Source: Myotis daubentonii
Taxonomy: Eukaryota; Chordata; Mammalia; Chiroptera; Vespertilionidae
Assembly (NCBI RefSeq): GCF_963259705.1
Contig: NC_081849.1
Coordinates: forward strand, 53,478,093 to 53,542,092
Length of the DNA stretch: 64,000 bases
Direction: 5' to 3'
The position numbers and the translations under genes were made by a program. Position 1 is the stretch's first letter. Each line of letters opens with the position of its first letter. This document shows positions 1-11,055 of the stretch, piece by piece. The notes below the pieces were generated by a model. The model had not been told where the DNA came from. It saw only the letters and a program-made list of their open reading frames with translations, and made no database searches.

Positions 1-1400
1 TCTTTTTTGTTTACTTATTAAATTATGTTTTTATCTTTCAAACAATCAATGTCTTTTGTTTTGGATATGGTCAAAACATTGTAAACACTGGTTGTGGGTT
101 TTATCTAACTGATCAAGTTTGAAAATTTTTTAATCGTTTAGTATGGTGTTTCAGGCCATTCACATTTATTACCAAAGGTGTTAAGCTTGGCATTATACTG
201 TCATCTTGTACTTTTTAATGTTTAATATTTTCTTTGTTTTTTCCATCTTAAAAAAATGTAATACATTTAGTTTCTTTTTCTTTAGCTCTTCAAATATTGC
301 ATATAGCTGAAGTACAACAGTTATGACTTTCCATTTTTAAAGACCTTATTTAAATCTATAGCTCCCTAATTACCAATGAAGAGAATAGAGTTATATCCAT
401 TCATCCGCACCTATGCTGTAGAAGAAAGTTAGCTTTATTTTATTTCAAATTACTTCCTGATTTTATTGTAATTGAACATTTTAGATGTTAATTATTTGTT
501 TTAATTTATCTTTTTAATAATTAAAATAGAAAATTATAATCATTTTAATTATAGATGTTAAATAAAATAAGCATTAATATAAATCAACAGATCTAACCAA
601 AATTACACTATAACAAAATGGAAGGATGGCAGGAGGAGAATTAGGCGTGCTTGTTATAGGAATAATGGAATCATCGGAAAAGAGAGCTAAATCTACATCG
701 TATCCATAAAAAGTCAATAAATAATTCCTGAAAAAATGAAAAAGGAGAAATAACAACATAGGAATACCATTTAGAGATGTGGATGCAAATACCAGAAAAA
801 TCAACTTAAACACTTAAAAAAGTAAGGCATGGAGAAAGAAAGAACTACATTTCATGACAAGAACTTGTAGGAACATTTCACTTCTTAAATTAGTATTCAT
901 GCATGATTTTATTTTAAATATAAAAATTAAATTAAAATATATACATTGCACAGGTTACTGGAGTATAAAGATACCAAACTGGTATTGCCTTCACTATATT
1001 CTCTTAGCCAATATGATTGCTCTACAATTAGCTATATAAAACAAATGCTTTCTAAAATTTCTTTCTGGTTTTTCATATTTAATTTTTAAGAATTCCCCTT
1101 ACCTACATCTTAGTACTGTGACAAATATTTCATAAGCATCATATTGCTGTTTATTTATTTGATTTTATGCTTACTCATTCTTGAGAAGTCACTCCATGCC
1201 TAGAATGAGACCAGAGGCAGTGGTTACTGGCTCTCCTTGATTTCCCTCATTCTTTACCTTATTGCTTTAGAATTCCCTCAATAAATGTTAAGCCAAAATT
1301 TTGGCTGATATAAATTTATACCATTATTTCAATAATTTGGCAATGCTTGAGAAGAGGCAAAAACATAGGCTTTGGGAATTTCTCACATTAGAATCTGATT
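1..1400. other. AT-rich intergenic DNA, no gene seen
   Basis: Strongly AT-rich sequence without splice-flanked coding potential. The short open frames here have no recognisable domain. I see no young repeat with clear ends. Confidence 0.6.
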
Positions 1401-1412
1401 TCCACATTCTTT

Positions 1413-1743
1413 TAAAAAATTTAAATTAAATGTATTGGGATCTGATTAATAAAATTGTATAGGTTTCAAGTGTACAATTCTATAATACATCATTTGTATA
1501 TTGCATTGTGTGTTTACAATCTCCTCCGTCACCATATATTTGACCCCCTTTACCTCTACTGTTTCTTCCACCCTAACTTTCCCTCTGGGAACCACCACAC
1601 TGTGTCTATGAGTTTTGTTTGCTTGTTGTTTGTTCATTGGTTGCTTTCAGTTGTATACCCTACATATGAATAAAGTCATATGGTCTTGAGATGGATAGAT
1701 CTTGAGAATATCATGCTCAGTGAAATAAGTCAGATGTAAAAAG
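1413..1743 (-). mobile_element. L1 3' end with 5' inversion (twin-primed)
   Basis: From about 1413 to 1684 the plus strand reads as the reverse complement of a mammalian L1 3' region (T-rich start, then the typical 'attgcattgtgtg' and 'tatgaataaagtcatatgg' blocks). At about 1685 the sequence switches to the sense orientation of the neighbouring L1 segment ('cagtgaaataagtcagat'). This is the layout of an L1 insertion whose 5' part was inverted by twin priming. Imperfect target duplications flank it (1401-1411 and 1744-1754, 10 of 11 identical). Non-coding, truncated and not mobile. Confidence 0.75.
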
Positions 1744-1755
1744 TCCACACTCTTC

Positions 1756-2063
1756 TCTGGGGAAGCTACCTTACTGGAAGGCAGCTTTCTTCTAGTTTAG
1801 CTCAATTTCCATGTTTTGTACAGTATTCGTTGTGCTTAACTGGCACCTTTCCTGATGCCGTTCCCCACCTTGTTGGAAACAAACCTCCATCTGCTGCTGC
1901 TGACTTTCTCCTTGAGTGTGTGGTGTGAAACTCAGGCTTACTGCCAGCACGTTCATGCTCTTTATCTGGAGAGAAAGGGATTCCCTCCTTAACTTTGCTT
2001 CCCAACTGCATTTTTTCTGAATCGTCTAACCTTCCTATATTTTTCAAAAGCAGAGATGGAAAA
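1756..2063. other. unassigned sequence between L1 and solo LTR
   Basis: Moderately GC-richer than its surroundings. Short open frames on both strands have no domain I recognise. I cannot assign it to a repeat family. Confidence 0.4.
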
Positions 2064-2069
2064 GAGAAG

Positions 2070-2834
2070 TGCCGGGAGCCGGTCCATCCTTGCTGTTTCA
2101 AGGGACCTGGCATATATGGCATACGGTTCTTAATATGTTTGCTCACCTTCTTGGCGCTGTGTTTTAACCAAAGTCACCTCTCCGAGAAAGGTTGAATCCC
2201 CAGGTAGGGATTTTCCCCTGAAGTTAGGGAGGGAATAAAACCCCTCAACTAAGTGCCAGGTGGGTAATTAATCCCTTTAACTACGAACAATCATGCTTAA
2301 ACTACATAATCTTTTCTCCCTGGAATGGAGATAAGAAACGCCCTAACCTTTGTAATAGAGATTGATAGGATTGAATCAACTGGTATAAATACAGTTGTAA
2401 CAAGACAGAAACACTCAGAACTTAGAACAGAATCAAGAAGACAGAACCTACACGGAGCCTAGAGACAGAAGAACTTTGCTGGAGAGAGCATGCTGGAGGA
2501 TCCTGGAGAGGGACTGGCCTCGGAGCCTAGAGACAGAGCCTAGCGGGAGAACATGGCAAGGGATCCTGGACTGAACCTGACTACAGAGATTGGCAGGAGA
2601 ACCTGACTGGAACCTGGACACTGAACCTGACTGGAGAGCCTGGACAGAACCTGGCTGGAGAACCTAGCGAGGGAACATGGCTACAGAACCTCTCTGGAGA
2701 TCCAGACCAGAACTTGGCTAGAGATCCTGGCTAGGTTGCTGATCAACTGAACACTGTCTCCGTGTCCTTCCTTCTTCGCCGACTCCGTCTACGCCTTTGG
2801 GAACCCCTGGACCTGCTGGGGTTGGACCCCGGCA
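2070..2834 (+). mobile_element. Solo LTR of a class II-like endogenous retrovirus (copy 1)
   Basis: A 765-bp element beginning TGCCGGGAGCC and ending GGACCCCGGCA, so it has TG...CA ends with short inverted repeats. It is flanked by a perfect 6-bp target duplication (gagaag, 2064-2069 and 2835-2840). A TATA-like box (ggtataaata) lies near 2382. Downstream of it are many degenerate repeats of the type 'agaacctgg', perhaps in R/U5. A second copy of the family is at 24539. No internal viral genes flank it, so it is a solo LTR left by recombination. A 6-bp duplication and a TGYYGGGAGCC start are usual for ERV2/betaretrovirus-like LTRs; that class assignment is an inference. Confidence 0.8.
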
Positions 2835-2840
2835 GAGAAG

Positions 2841-3302
2841 CTGCTAATTAATCCTCATAGACTTCCTTTGATCAGGAGGATCTGAGTCCTCTCTAACAGA
2901 ATCATTTATTTGATTGTATACAGGGATCCAAACGTCAGTTATTGTGTTACAGAGCAAAAATGTATTAAGCTATCACAACTCAAAATAACCCCCCTCACCC
3001 CGCCCAGTTCTCACCAGGCTTCTCAGAGGCAAAGATTCTTACATTTGGAGTAAGCTATTTGGGTTTACGTTGTCATGCAAAACCTGTGCGAGGGGTGAAG
3101 AGAAAATAAAACAAGAAAAATAAATAGACAAAGTTCATGTATCTGTTTAAGAGAAAAAGTTTGGGTAGAGTCAGAAAAGAATCACATAACTTCTGTGTTA
3201 GAAGAGTTTCCAGATTAGACCTGAGAGTGGAAGAGAGGTTTGAGGAATGACTGGCATCACTTGGAAGGATATAAAGCGAGGCCATTATGAGGAGGAGGGA
3301 TC
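2841..3302. other. unassigned sequence between solo LTR and VES
   Basis: AT-rich sequence with a C-rich tract near 2990-3003. I see no domain-bearing open frame and no repeat ends that I can place. Confidence 0.4.
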
Positions 3303-3314
3303 ATTGTACTGTGC

Positions 3315-3542
3315 TTTGCCCTAGCTGGTCTGGCTCAGTGGATAGAACATCGGCCTGTGGCTGAAGGGTCCCAGGTTTGATTCTGGTCAAGGGCATATGC
3401 CCCCGGTTGTGGGCTCAGTCTCCTGTAGGGAGCATGCAGGAGGCAGCTGATCAATGATTCTCTCTCATCATTGATGTTTCTATTTCTCTCTCCCTCTCCC
3501 CTCCTCTCTGAAATCAATAATAATATTTAAAAAATAATAATA
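3315..3542 (+). mobile_element. VES SINE
   Basis: tRNA-derived SINE typical of vespertilionid bats. It has the head 'ccctagctggtctggctcagtgg' type with an A-box-like part, a B-box-like 'ggtttgattct', the 'ggaggcagctgatcaatgattctctctcatcattgatgtttc' type body, a CT-rich tract, and an A-rich tail with an 'aaatcaataataa' start. Target duplication attgta(c/a)tgtgc at 3303-3314 and 3543-3554, 11 of 12 identical. Confidence 0.92.
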
Positions 3543-3549
3543 ATTGTAA

Positions 3550-3972
3550 TGTGCCTCATGGTGTCCTCAGAAAGACACAAATGTGTCCTAACCTCTGAAA
3601 CCTGTGACTGTTACCTGATTTGTGATTGAGTGATTTTGAGATAAGGAGACTATCCTGAATTATCTGGGTGGGCTCTAAATGCCATCATAAGTGTCATTAT
3701 AAAAAAAATGGGAGAGATTAGAAGGACAAGAGAAAGCAACATAAAGATAGAGGCAGAGGCTGGAGTGATGCCATCATAAGCCATAGAACACCTGCACCCA
3801 CAGAAGGGTTAAGAAATAGATTCTCTTCTAGAGCCTTCAGAGCACATGGGGCCCTGCTGACATCTCGATTCCAGACCCCTAGCCTCCAGAACTGTGAGAA
3901 AATAAATTCCTGTTATTTTAAGCTACCTAGTGTGTGGTAATTTGTTAAGGCAGCCTTGAGAAATTAAGACAG
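3550..3972 (+). mobile_element. MLT1-like LTR (ERVL-MaLR)
   Basis: Old LTR recognised from its order of blocks: 'gtcctaacc', 'gggtgggctctaa', 'gtcattataa', 'ggcagaggctggagtgatg', 'ctagagccttcagag', 'cctgctgacat', 'cctccagaactgtgag', AATAAA at about 3900, and an end close to 'aaattaagacag'. Its divergence fits an ancient mammalian-wide copy. VES copy 3315-3542 lies at its 5' edge. The exact subfamily is not determined. Confidence 0.7.
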
Positions 3973-4117
3973 TAATGCACTCCTGCCTTTGACAATTCTC
4001 ACAGGAATAGGTAAGAATCTTAAGTATTGTTAATTATACTTCAGCTACCACATCTAATTTCTTTAAATGCCATTTAAAGATGGGGCCATGCAAAGGGACT
4101 AAGTCAGGGTGCAGGAT

Positions 4118-4325
4118 GACAACTACCATCAGCTGAGTGTTTCCTCTGTGTGTAGACACTCATCTAGGCATTTTACATACATTAATTCTTTTCCTCATAA
4201 AAGAAGAATGTGAAATTTAAAGAATTTGAGCAATTTACACAAGATCACAAAACAAGTGATCAATAGTAGACTGGATTAAAACCAAAGCTTTTGGAATTTG
4301 AAACCCAAGCTCTTAGTGGCTAAAA
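4118..4325 (+). repeat. MIR SINE remnant
   Basis: Diverged but collinear with MIR: 'gctgagtgtttcctctgtg', 'ctaggcattttacatacattaatt', 'atttgagcaatttacacaagatcac', and 'agctcttagtggc'. Mammal-wide and inactive. Confidence 0.65.
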
Positions 4326-4336
4326 GGCATCACACT

Positions 4337-4368
4337 GACGCTGGCCAGTGTGGATCAGTGTTTGCATT

Positions 4369-4419
<51 letters not shown>

Positions 4420-4488
4420 GGAAAACATATCCTTGGGTGAAGATTAAAAAATAATACATAAATAAATATGTAAATAAATAAGTAAAAG
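4337..4488 (+). repeat. Rearranged VES SINE with (TC)n expansion
   Basis: Starts like a VES head ('gctggccagtgtggatcagtg') but most of the body is missing. A long (TC)n tract at about 4370-4421 follows, then 'ccttgggtgaagattaaaaaata', a tail seen in bat VES copies, and a TAAA-rich tail. Internal deletion plus microsatellite expansion. Confidence 0.6.
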
Positions 4489-4560
4489 GCATCACACTTT
4501 TTATTTCAATTTGCAGCTGAGGGAGTAGTCATATGCTTATATGTATATCCCTTCTTTATT

Positions 4561-4780
4561 TTTTTTTATATATTTTATTGATTTTTTACGGAGAGGAAAA
4601 GAGAGGGATCGAGAGTTAGAAACATCGATGAGAGAGAAACATAGATCAGCTGCCTCCTGCACACCCCCTACTGGGGATGTGCCCGCAACCAATGTACATG
4701 CCCTTGACGGAATCGAATCCAGGACCCTTGAGTCTGCAGGCCGATGCTCTATCCACTGAGCCAAACCGGTCAGGGCTGTC
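4561..4780 (-). mobile_element. VES SINE (minus strand)
   Basis: Reverse complement of VES: T-rich start, 'ttttattgattttttacggag', 'cagctgcctcctgcacac', B box complement near 4715, and the end 'gagccaaaccggtcaggg'. Target duplication tatccctt(c/t)ttt at about 4546-4560 and 4781-4796. The short open frames on both strands here are read-throughs of the SINE. Confidence 0.92.
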
Positions 4781-5266
4781 TATCCCTTTTTTATTTAACA
4801 AGGAAATGAAATGATGTCTTAGTTTGTATAAAAATGTATCTAAAGCCACACTGACATTGTATTAACACAATTTTTGAGGAGGAAAAATGTCTCTGCTCCC
4901 TGGCATCTCTCTACAGCTGGTGTTAGAGGTGCCCAGTTGAAGCCAGCTATACCCAGGCACTTGCTCTCACTAAGCCTGTGAGCCTCCTTCACCCTCTCTA
5001 GACCAGTTAGCTCTTAGGATTTACTCTGATCTTTCTTTGAACCTCACTCATAAGCCATCTTTTTTCCCTACATAATACTTACATAATTATTTCTTAGGAT
5101 GATTATTGTCTAAATTAAAAAAAAAATTTGAAACTACAATGTGTCCTGTTAATAATTATATGAGGACAAAATGCCCAAAAAAGATTGTCCTGGCAAAGTG
5201 TCATATGTGGTCACTCAAGTTATTTATTTAATATGTTAAATGTTTCAATCCTATCTTCCCTGAGGG

Positions 5267-5495
5267 CAGAGGTTCTCAACCTGTGGGTCGCGACCCCTTT
5301 GGGGATTCAAACAACCCTTTCATAGTGGTTGCCTAAGACCATTGGAAAACACATATATAATTACATTACGATTCATAACAGTAGCAAAATTACAGTTATG
5401 AAGTAGCAACGAAAATAATTTTATGGTTGGGGGTCACCACAACATGAGGAACTGTATTAAAGGGTCGCCGGCATTAGGAAGGTTGAGAACCACTG
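5267..5495 (+). mobile_element. SPIN-type hAT MITE (nonautonomous)
   Basis: A 229-bp element. Its ends are CAGAGGTTCTCAACC (left) and GGTTGAGAACCACTG (right), with an 8-bp target duplication (cctgaggg/ccttaggg, 7 of 8). Internal blocks 'gtgggtcgcgaccccttt', 'cctaagaccattggaaaaca' and 'gggggtcaccacaacatgag' match what I recall of the SPIN (Space Invaders) family. That family spread horizontally among bats, other mammals, reptiles and frogs. No coding capacity. It sits in an L2-like remnant that continues on its right. Confidence 0.9.
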
Positions 5496-5499
5496 CCTT

Positions 5500-5605
5500 A
5501 GGGGCTGTAAGTCCTAGAGAACAGGGACCTGATTTATTTCTGCTCATTTACCCCCAGTGCCTAGTACAGTATCTGACCCTTGATGAATGCCCAATAGTGA
5601 GTAAA
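5500..5605 (+). repeat. L2 LINE 3'-end remnant
   Basis: Right of the SPIN element, 'agagaacagggacctgatttattt', 'cccccagtgcctagtacagt' and 'gatgaatgcccaatagtgag' follow the L2 3'-end order. The bases just left of SPIN (about 5250-5266) look like the beginning of the same segment, so SPIN inserted into it. Confidence 0.5.
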
Positions 5606-7030
5606 TCAACCTTGACAATACAACTTAGATTATTCTTTTCTATTTGATGAGAGGCATGTCTTGTATTCTTATACTATATGGAAAAATTCGTTCAGATTCA
5701 CCAGCAACTATCTTGAAAAATACTGAAACTATGAAATGATTTAAATTATTTAAAATAATCTAAGCCAAGGCAAAATGAACACATCCAAATCAGATTAACA
5801 CCAATTCATGTGGGCTATTTTAGCATAATGCGGCAGGCATTTCTTTGCTCGAGCACAGCATAGCCACAAGCATTTGTTATGGCAAGTCAGACTTTCATCT
5901 GATCCAATTTGATCTTGTTCCTAGAGCCACAGGCTGAGTCACCTCTAAATTGTAGTCCAATTTACTACAGTACTGTGCCCTGAGAACCCTGTAGCCTAGA
6001 ATTCTGAAAAACATTAAACCATGTCTTTCATTTTTAGAGAAAAAAATATATATATTATTGAAATATTTAGGAGGCCATGTAAATTATCTATAATCATGAT
6101 CTTGCTTAAAGAGCTAATGCTATTGCATGATTCTTACTAAATCTGTGCATCATTCTAAGAACCTTGTCTGTAGAAGCCATTATTTTCATAGAACTCCTAC
6201 TGTGCTACTTTGTCATCTTCCAAAGTTATTCCAGTTGTTGTTTCTTAAAAATATAAGCAGATGATGTCCAAGTTTTATAATAGAAAAGAATAACTCTGAA
6301 GGCCCTTACTACTTACAATCTATGACTCAGAAGCAAAAATAGGTTGAATTTGTTTCTTATTAACTAACTTGCAAATTTTAGCCTTCTTAACTTGTCTGAG
6401 CTACGTGAAAGCACACCAGGCACCACACAAATAGATGTTAAGATTCTCCTGGCTGGAGGCCTGTAATTAGGCTATTAATAAGAATGAAGTGCCAGTGTGC
6501 ACTTTTCCTGAGAAAATATGATAAGGGTGGCATGGAAAGTCTGGCATCCTTACAGTCCCATTATCAGGTCCAGAAAAATCTTGGCTGAACTGAAGCAGAA
6601 AAACAATTTGCCACATCACCAGTTGAAACAGGATGTTTCAGTTCATCCAAAGTCTACTTACTGTACATTTGACTTTCTCCTCCAAGAAGCTTGGAAATCA
6701 CTCAGGCTCAGATAACTAGTTATCCAGAGATAGATTGACAAGCACAGTGTAGGCAAGGTAGATGCTTATACTGATTTAGCTCCAGTCTATCATGGCTGAG
6801 CTGCTCAACCTCAAAGCGAATAAAAAGATAAGAGATAAGTATACGGACTAGATCTTAGCTTAGATTTTAGAAGAGATAGTGTCCAATGCATGAAATAAAC
6901 TATAATTAAATAAAGGATTCCCTCTCTATATATCGCCTCTCAAAATTTGACAATTTTGAAAGGAAAATGTCTGTTTCACTATTTTCAATAAGTTAAAGTA
7001 TCTATAGCACCTCTTGGATATGGTTTATTA
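5606..7030. other. AT-rich intergenic DNA, no gene seen
   Basis: Unique-looking sequence. Around 6380-6720 it has moderate complexity (for example 'ggcctgtaattaggctattaat') and could be conserved non-coding DNA, but nothing coding is visible. Confidence 0.4.
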
Positions 7031-7040
7031 GAAATATCTG

Positions 7041-7246
7041 GCCCTAGCTGGTTTGGCTCAGTGGATAGAGTATCAGCCTGCAGGCTGAAGGGTCCCAGGT
7101 TCGATTCTGGTCAAGGGCACATGCCCAGGTTGCAGGGGACGTGCAGGAGGCAGCCTATCAATGCTTCTCTCTCATCATTGATGTTTCTATCTCTCTCTCT
7201 CTCCCTCTCCTTTTCTCTCTGAAATCAATAAAAATATTTTTTTAAA
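7041..7246 (+). mobile_element. VES SINE
   Basis: VES head 'ccctagctggtttggctcag', B-box-like 'ggttcgattctgg', body and CT-rich tract, A-rich tail. The middle is short: the segment between the two 'gggcac...' and 'ggacgtgcagg' blocks is reduced compared with other copies here. Target duplication aaatatctg at 7032-7040 and about 7248-7256. Confidence 0.92.
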
Positions 7247-7969
7247 AAAATATCTGCCCATGATTTTATAAATTTCAAAAATATTTTACATCTGTGTTGT
7301 ATAATGTACTTGATCCTAACAGGACTGAAAGAATGTTAGAGATTAAATGTTGAAACAAAAAGAAGTAGAAACACTTGGTCTTTATTTGAAAGGCTTTCTG
7401 AAGAGGTTGATCAATGGAAAGATATTCAAATATGGAAATCAATCCAGCTATCAGGATAGTTCCACCTTTGCCCTTTAGAAAAGGTTAATAAGGATTTATT
7501 ATTAATGGACCTGCGCTTACGATTCCAAATGAAATGTGAGTAATAGTAGTAGGCCAGGTACATCATTTGAGAAGTAAAATAATGGCACGAGGTTATTTCC
7601 AGGGCCGTGAATGACTATTACCTCATCATAGTGCAACACAGAACTGGGAAACACTTTCTTCACTCTATGTAAGACAATCAAACCATACTTTCTCAAAGAC
7701 AGCCCTGAACCCTGAAGCACGCAGCCTCTTTGCAACATCAGTGGGCATCTAGAGTCCTGGGGAGCAATAGACAAGCATCTAAGACCTCTCATGGTGTGGC
7801 CACTTTGATGTGCCATGGTCAGAGAATGGGCAAAATTTTATAATCTGGTCTTATTTAAAACAACAACAACAACAACAAACTCAGCTTATTTTTGCTCACA
7901 AATTATATTTTTCTGAGTACTTTTTATTAACATTAATATGGATTTCTAGAATAAGAAGGGTATATTCTG

Positions 7970-9206
7970 ACCACTAGGGGGTACACCAAGGAAGCATAAC
8001 AAAATGCGGAGACAAAGAAACAGGACAAAATTGTCAATGGAAGATATAGAGTTCAGAACCACACTTTTAAGGTCTCTCAAGAACTGTTTAGAAGCTGCCG
8101 ATAAACTTAATGAGATCTACACGAAAACTAATAAGACCCTCGATCTTATATTGGGGAACCAACTAGAAATTAAGCATACACGGACTGAAATAACGAATAT
8201 TATACAGACGCCCGACAGCAGACCAGAGGAGCGCAAGAATCAAGTCAATGATTTGAAATGCGAGGAAGCAAAAAACATCCAACCGGAAAAGCAAAATGAA
8301 AAAAGAATCCAAAAATGCGAGGATAGTGTAAGGAGCCTCGGGGACAGCGTCAAGCGTACCAACATCAGAATTATAGGGGTGCCAGAAGATGAGAGAGACC
8401 AAGATATTGAAAACCTATTTGAAGAAATAATGACAGAAAACTTCCCCCACCTGGTGAAAGAAATGGACTTACAGGTCCAAGAAGCGCGGAGAACCCCAAA
8501 CAAAAGGAATCCAAAGAGGACCACACCAAGACACATCATAATTAAAATGCCAAGAGCAAAAGATAAAGAGAGAATCTTAAAAACAGCAAGAGAAAGAAAC
8601 TCAGTTACCTACAAGGGAATACCCATACGACTGTCAGCTGATTTCTCAACAGAAACTTTGCAGGCCAGAAGGGAGTGGCAAGAAATATTCAAAGTGATGA
8701 ATACCAAGAACCTACAACCAAGATTACTTTATCCAGCAAAGCTATCATTCAGAATTGAAGGTCAGATAAAGAGCTTCACAGATAAGGAAAAGCTAAAGGA
8801 GTTCATCACCACCAAACCAGGATTATATGAAATGCTGAAAGGTATCCTTTAAGAAGAGGAAGAGGAAGAAAAAGGTAAAGATACAAATTATGAACAACAA
8901 ATATGCATCTATCAACAAGTGAATCTAAGAATCAAGTGAATAAATAATCTGATGAACAGAATGAACTGTTGATTATAATAGAATCAGGGACATAGAAAGG
9001 GAATGGACTGACTATTCTTGGGGGGGAAAGGGGTGTGGGAGATGTGGGAAGAGACTGGACAAAAATCGGGCACCTATGGATGAGGACAGTGGGTGGGGAG
9101 TGAGGGCGGAGGGTGGGGCGGGAATTGGGAGGAGGGGAGTTATGGGGGGGAAAAAAAGAGGAACAAATGTAATAATCTGAACAATAAAGATTTAATTTAA
9201 AAAAAA
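7970..9206 (+). mobile_element. HAL1-like (half-L1) retrotransposon, full ends
   Basis: A complete retroposed unit of about 1.24 kb between perfect 17-bp target duplications (7953-7969 and 9207-9223). Order: short 5' leader (34 bp before the ATG), intact L1-type ORF1, a short A-rich spacer, a G-rich 3' UTR (about 9018-9150), a polyadenylation signal (caataaag, about 9182), and an A tail. There is no ORF2 (endonuclease/reverse transcriptase) and no trace of it between ORF1 and the 3' UTR. This is the definition of HAL1 elements, which use the L1 machinery in trans. It may instead be an L1 copy internally deleted for ORF2, but the clean structure favours an element that propagates in this form. 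Perfect duplications and an open ORF1 indicate a young insertion. Confidence 0.82.
8004..8852 (+). CDS. L1/HAL1 ORF1 protein (RNA-binding, transposase_22 family)
   Basis: A 282-residue intact frame. L1 ORF1p trimerises through a coiled coil and coats its own RNA in a cytoplasmic particle; the protein here should do the same. Visible: a charged N-terminal half with heptad-like leucines (about residues 20-115; coiled coil, shorter than in human L1 ORF1p of 338 residues); an RRM-like core from about 117 ('RTNIRIIGVPEDERDQDIEN') through 'TPRHIIIKM' at 174-182; and a C-terminal domain from about 195 to 275 containing 'LSADFSTETLQARREW' at 210-225. The start ATG at 8004 is the first in the element and has 'acaaa' before it. 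No frameshift or stop up to TAA at 8850-8852. The next downstream gene of a normal L1, ORF2, is absent. This is a mobile-element gene, not a host gene. Confidence 0.9.
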   Translation: MRRQRNRTKLSMEDIEFRTTLLRSLKNCLEAADKLNEIYTKTNKTLDLILGNQLEIKHTRTEITNIIQTPDSRPEERKNQVNDLKCEEAKNIQPEKQNEKRIQKCEDSVRSLGDSVKRTNIRIIGVPEDERDQDIENLFEEIMTENFPHLVKEMDLQVQEARRTPNKRNPKRTTPRHIIIKMPRAKDKERILKTARERNSVTYKGIPIRLSADFSTETLQARREWQEIFKVMNTKNLQPRLLYPAKLSFRIEGQIKSFTDKEKLKEFITTKPGLYEMLKGIL

Positions 9207-9223
9207 AAGAAGGGTATATTCTG

Positions 9224-11055
9224 CTGATATCTAATCTTCTACTACTTCATTCCTGTCCAAAGCATATATCCTTAATACCACAGTATCCTAGCATCATCAT
9301 ATATTATGTAAGATTCTGTACTGCTTAAATTATATAGCTATTATATTGCTATTGATCACTTTTTTGGGGGGGGAAGTAATCAATAATGTAGGTGATATAA
9401 GTGATTTCAGATGATGGATTTGTTGATGAATATGATTTTTATCTCTTTCTTCCCCGGACTACACTTTTGTAGAGTTATTTATCAGCATTGAAACAAAAGG
9501 CTATAATATTCCAGGAAGGAAACAAAGGGTCTCTGGAAATTACACATGAAATAATGAGCTCTTACAAACTTTTAGAATCCTTTACCTAGAGAATTAACAT
9601 CTACTAATATTAAGTTATATCCTTCCCCACTGTGCTTCTTTACTACCCAGGGGAAGTCATATTTAGAAAATAGCTTTTCCTAAATTAAAAAATAAAACTT
9701 TCTCCTTAGGACAGAAAGCCTGAGTGATTAAACTATTTTTACTTGCTTCTTCAGAAAGTCAGTAAAGGATAAAAATATTGAAGTCAAGAAAATTGGCTCT
9801 GAGTAGCGGTACAGATCCTTAGTATTTGGAATGCATAGTAGCTTCTGAAAGCAGATAATGTAAACTTTAAAAACATATTTTTTATCATGTATGAAATTAT
9901 GAAATAAGGTTTTTATTTTTGACTAGTCAGAAAGGCAAGGGAGTATGAAGAAGTCCAATGTTCACACCTATGTCCAATCAGTTGGTAGGGAGTTCCAGAA
10001 GTGTGGGCTTCCCAAGGTCTCTACAGCCACAATGTAACTGCCTGCTGCCACCTACAAACAGGACCTCCAAAGTCACACATCCTTTATCGAGACAGGTCCT
10101 CTCCACGCTGAACCGCTACCCTACTCAGGATCCGTCCTTCATCTATTCTATTCTAAGATGAAGATCTATTCTAAGAAAAAGAACATAATAAGAATGTACC
10201 CAACTTCTTCAGAAGGACTATCAAAGATTGTGTCTAATTAAGCCTTATTTCCATGTTTTTTCAGTCATATCATGACAAGAAATCCAAGCCTTCCAGCTCA
10301 CCCCTCATTTACAAACAGATGTAAATGCTCTCCAAACTGACTCAGTTTCTGCCCTTCCCTATGGCTTACTCTACCAGTGGGCCATGCTGTATTCTCATCC
10401 TCTTCTTTGAACTTCCCTTCACTCTCTTATCATTGAAACAGGGTTTTCTATGAAAAATCTATTTTCCCTTCAGCAAATAGACTTTGTGACTTTTTTTCTA
10501 CCACACTCCCATATTATAGCACTTGGAAGTGTCCTCCTTATTTCTAAATCAGCATTTTAAGCTAAAGTATAACCACAACCCCACCTTTAGTTAAGTGCTC
10601 CCACTCCATTCTCTGTCAGTCTGTCACTCTATAAACTCTCAGAGACGTCACTGTGTACAGAGCACTGGTTTGAGAACAGTGGCCCCTTACTTCCATGGCT
10701 CTCTTGGAGTACCTAAGCAAGGAGTGAAAGCCATACAACCTGGGAATTACAAGGGCATACATGTGGCCTATCTATCTGTGGACTTCTTCCTGAAATAATA
10801 ACCTAACCAATTCCTGATGCTCAAAGAAGTTATCACACGTTACTCCCACACATATCTACAAATTGAACATTCCACAGTGAATTCCACATCTCTGGGGCAT
10901 AGCTGTGAACTGGCTATCTTCCTTTACAGGCCAATATATTAAGGATTTAAACAATCAGGTGTTTTTTTTTCCAGTAGCTTTTACAATAATATGTAATTCT
11001 TGTAAATTTAGGATTTCTATGTGCTAATCTCATTCTGCCTATTATTATTTTACCA
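9224..11055. other. intergenic DNA, no gene seen
   Basis: AT-rich to moderate GC. Short open frames near 9958 and 10595 show no domain and no homology I recognise. A G run lies at 9366-9373 and a T run near 10963. Confidence 0.4.

Noticed and set aside
8163..8539. Minus-strand frames of 79 and 99 codons
   Set aside because: Shadows of the L1/HAL1 ORF1 on the opposite strand.
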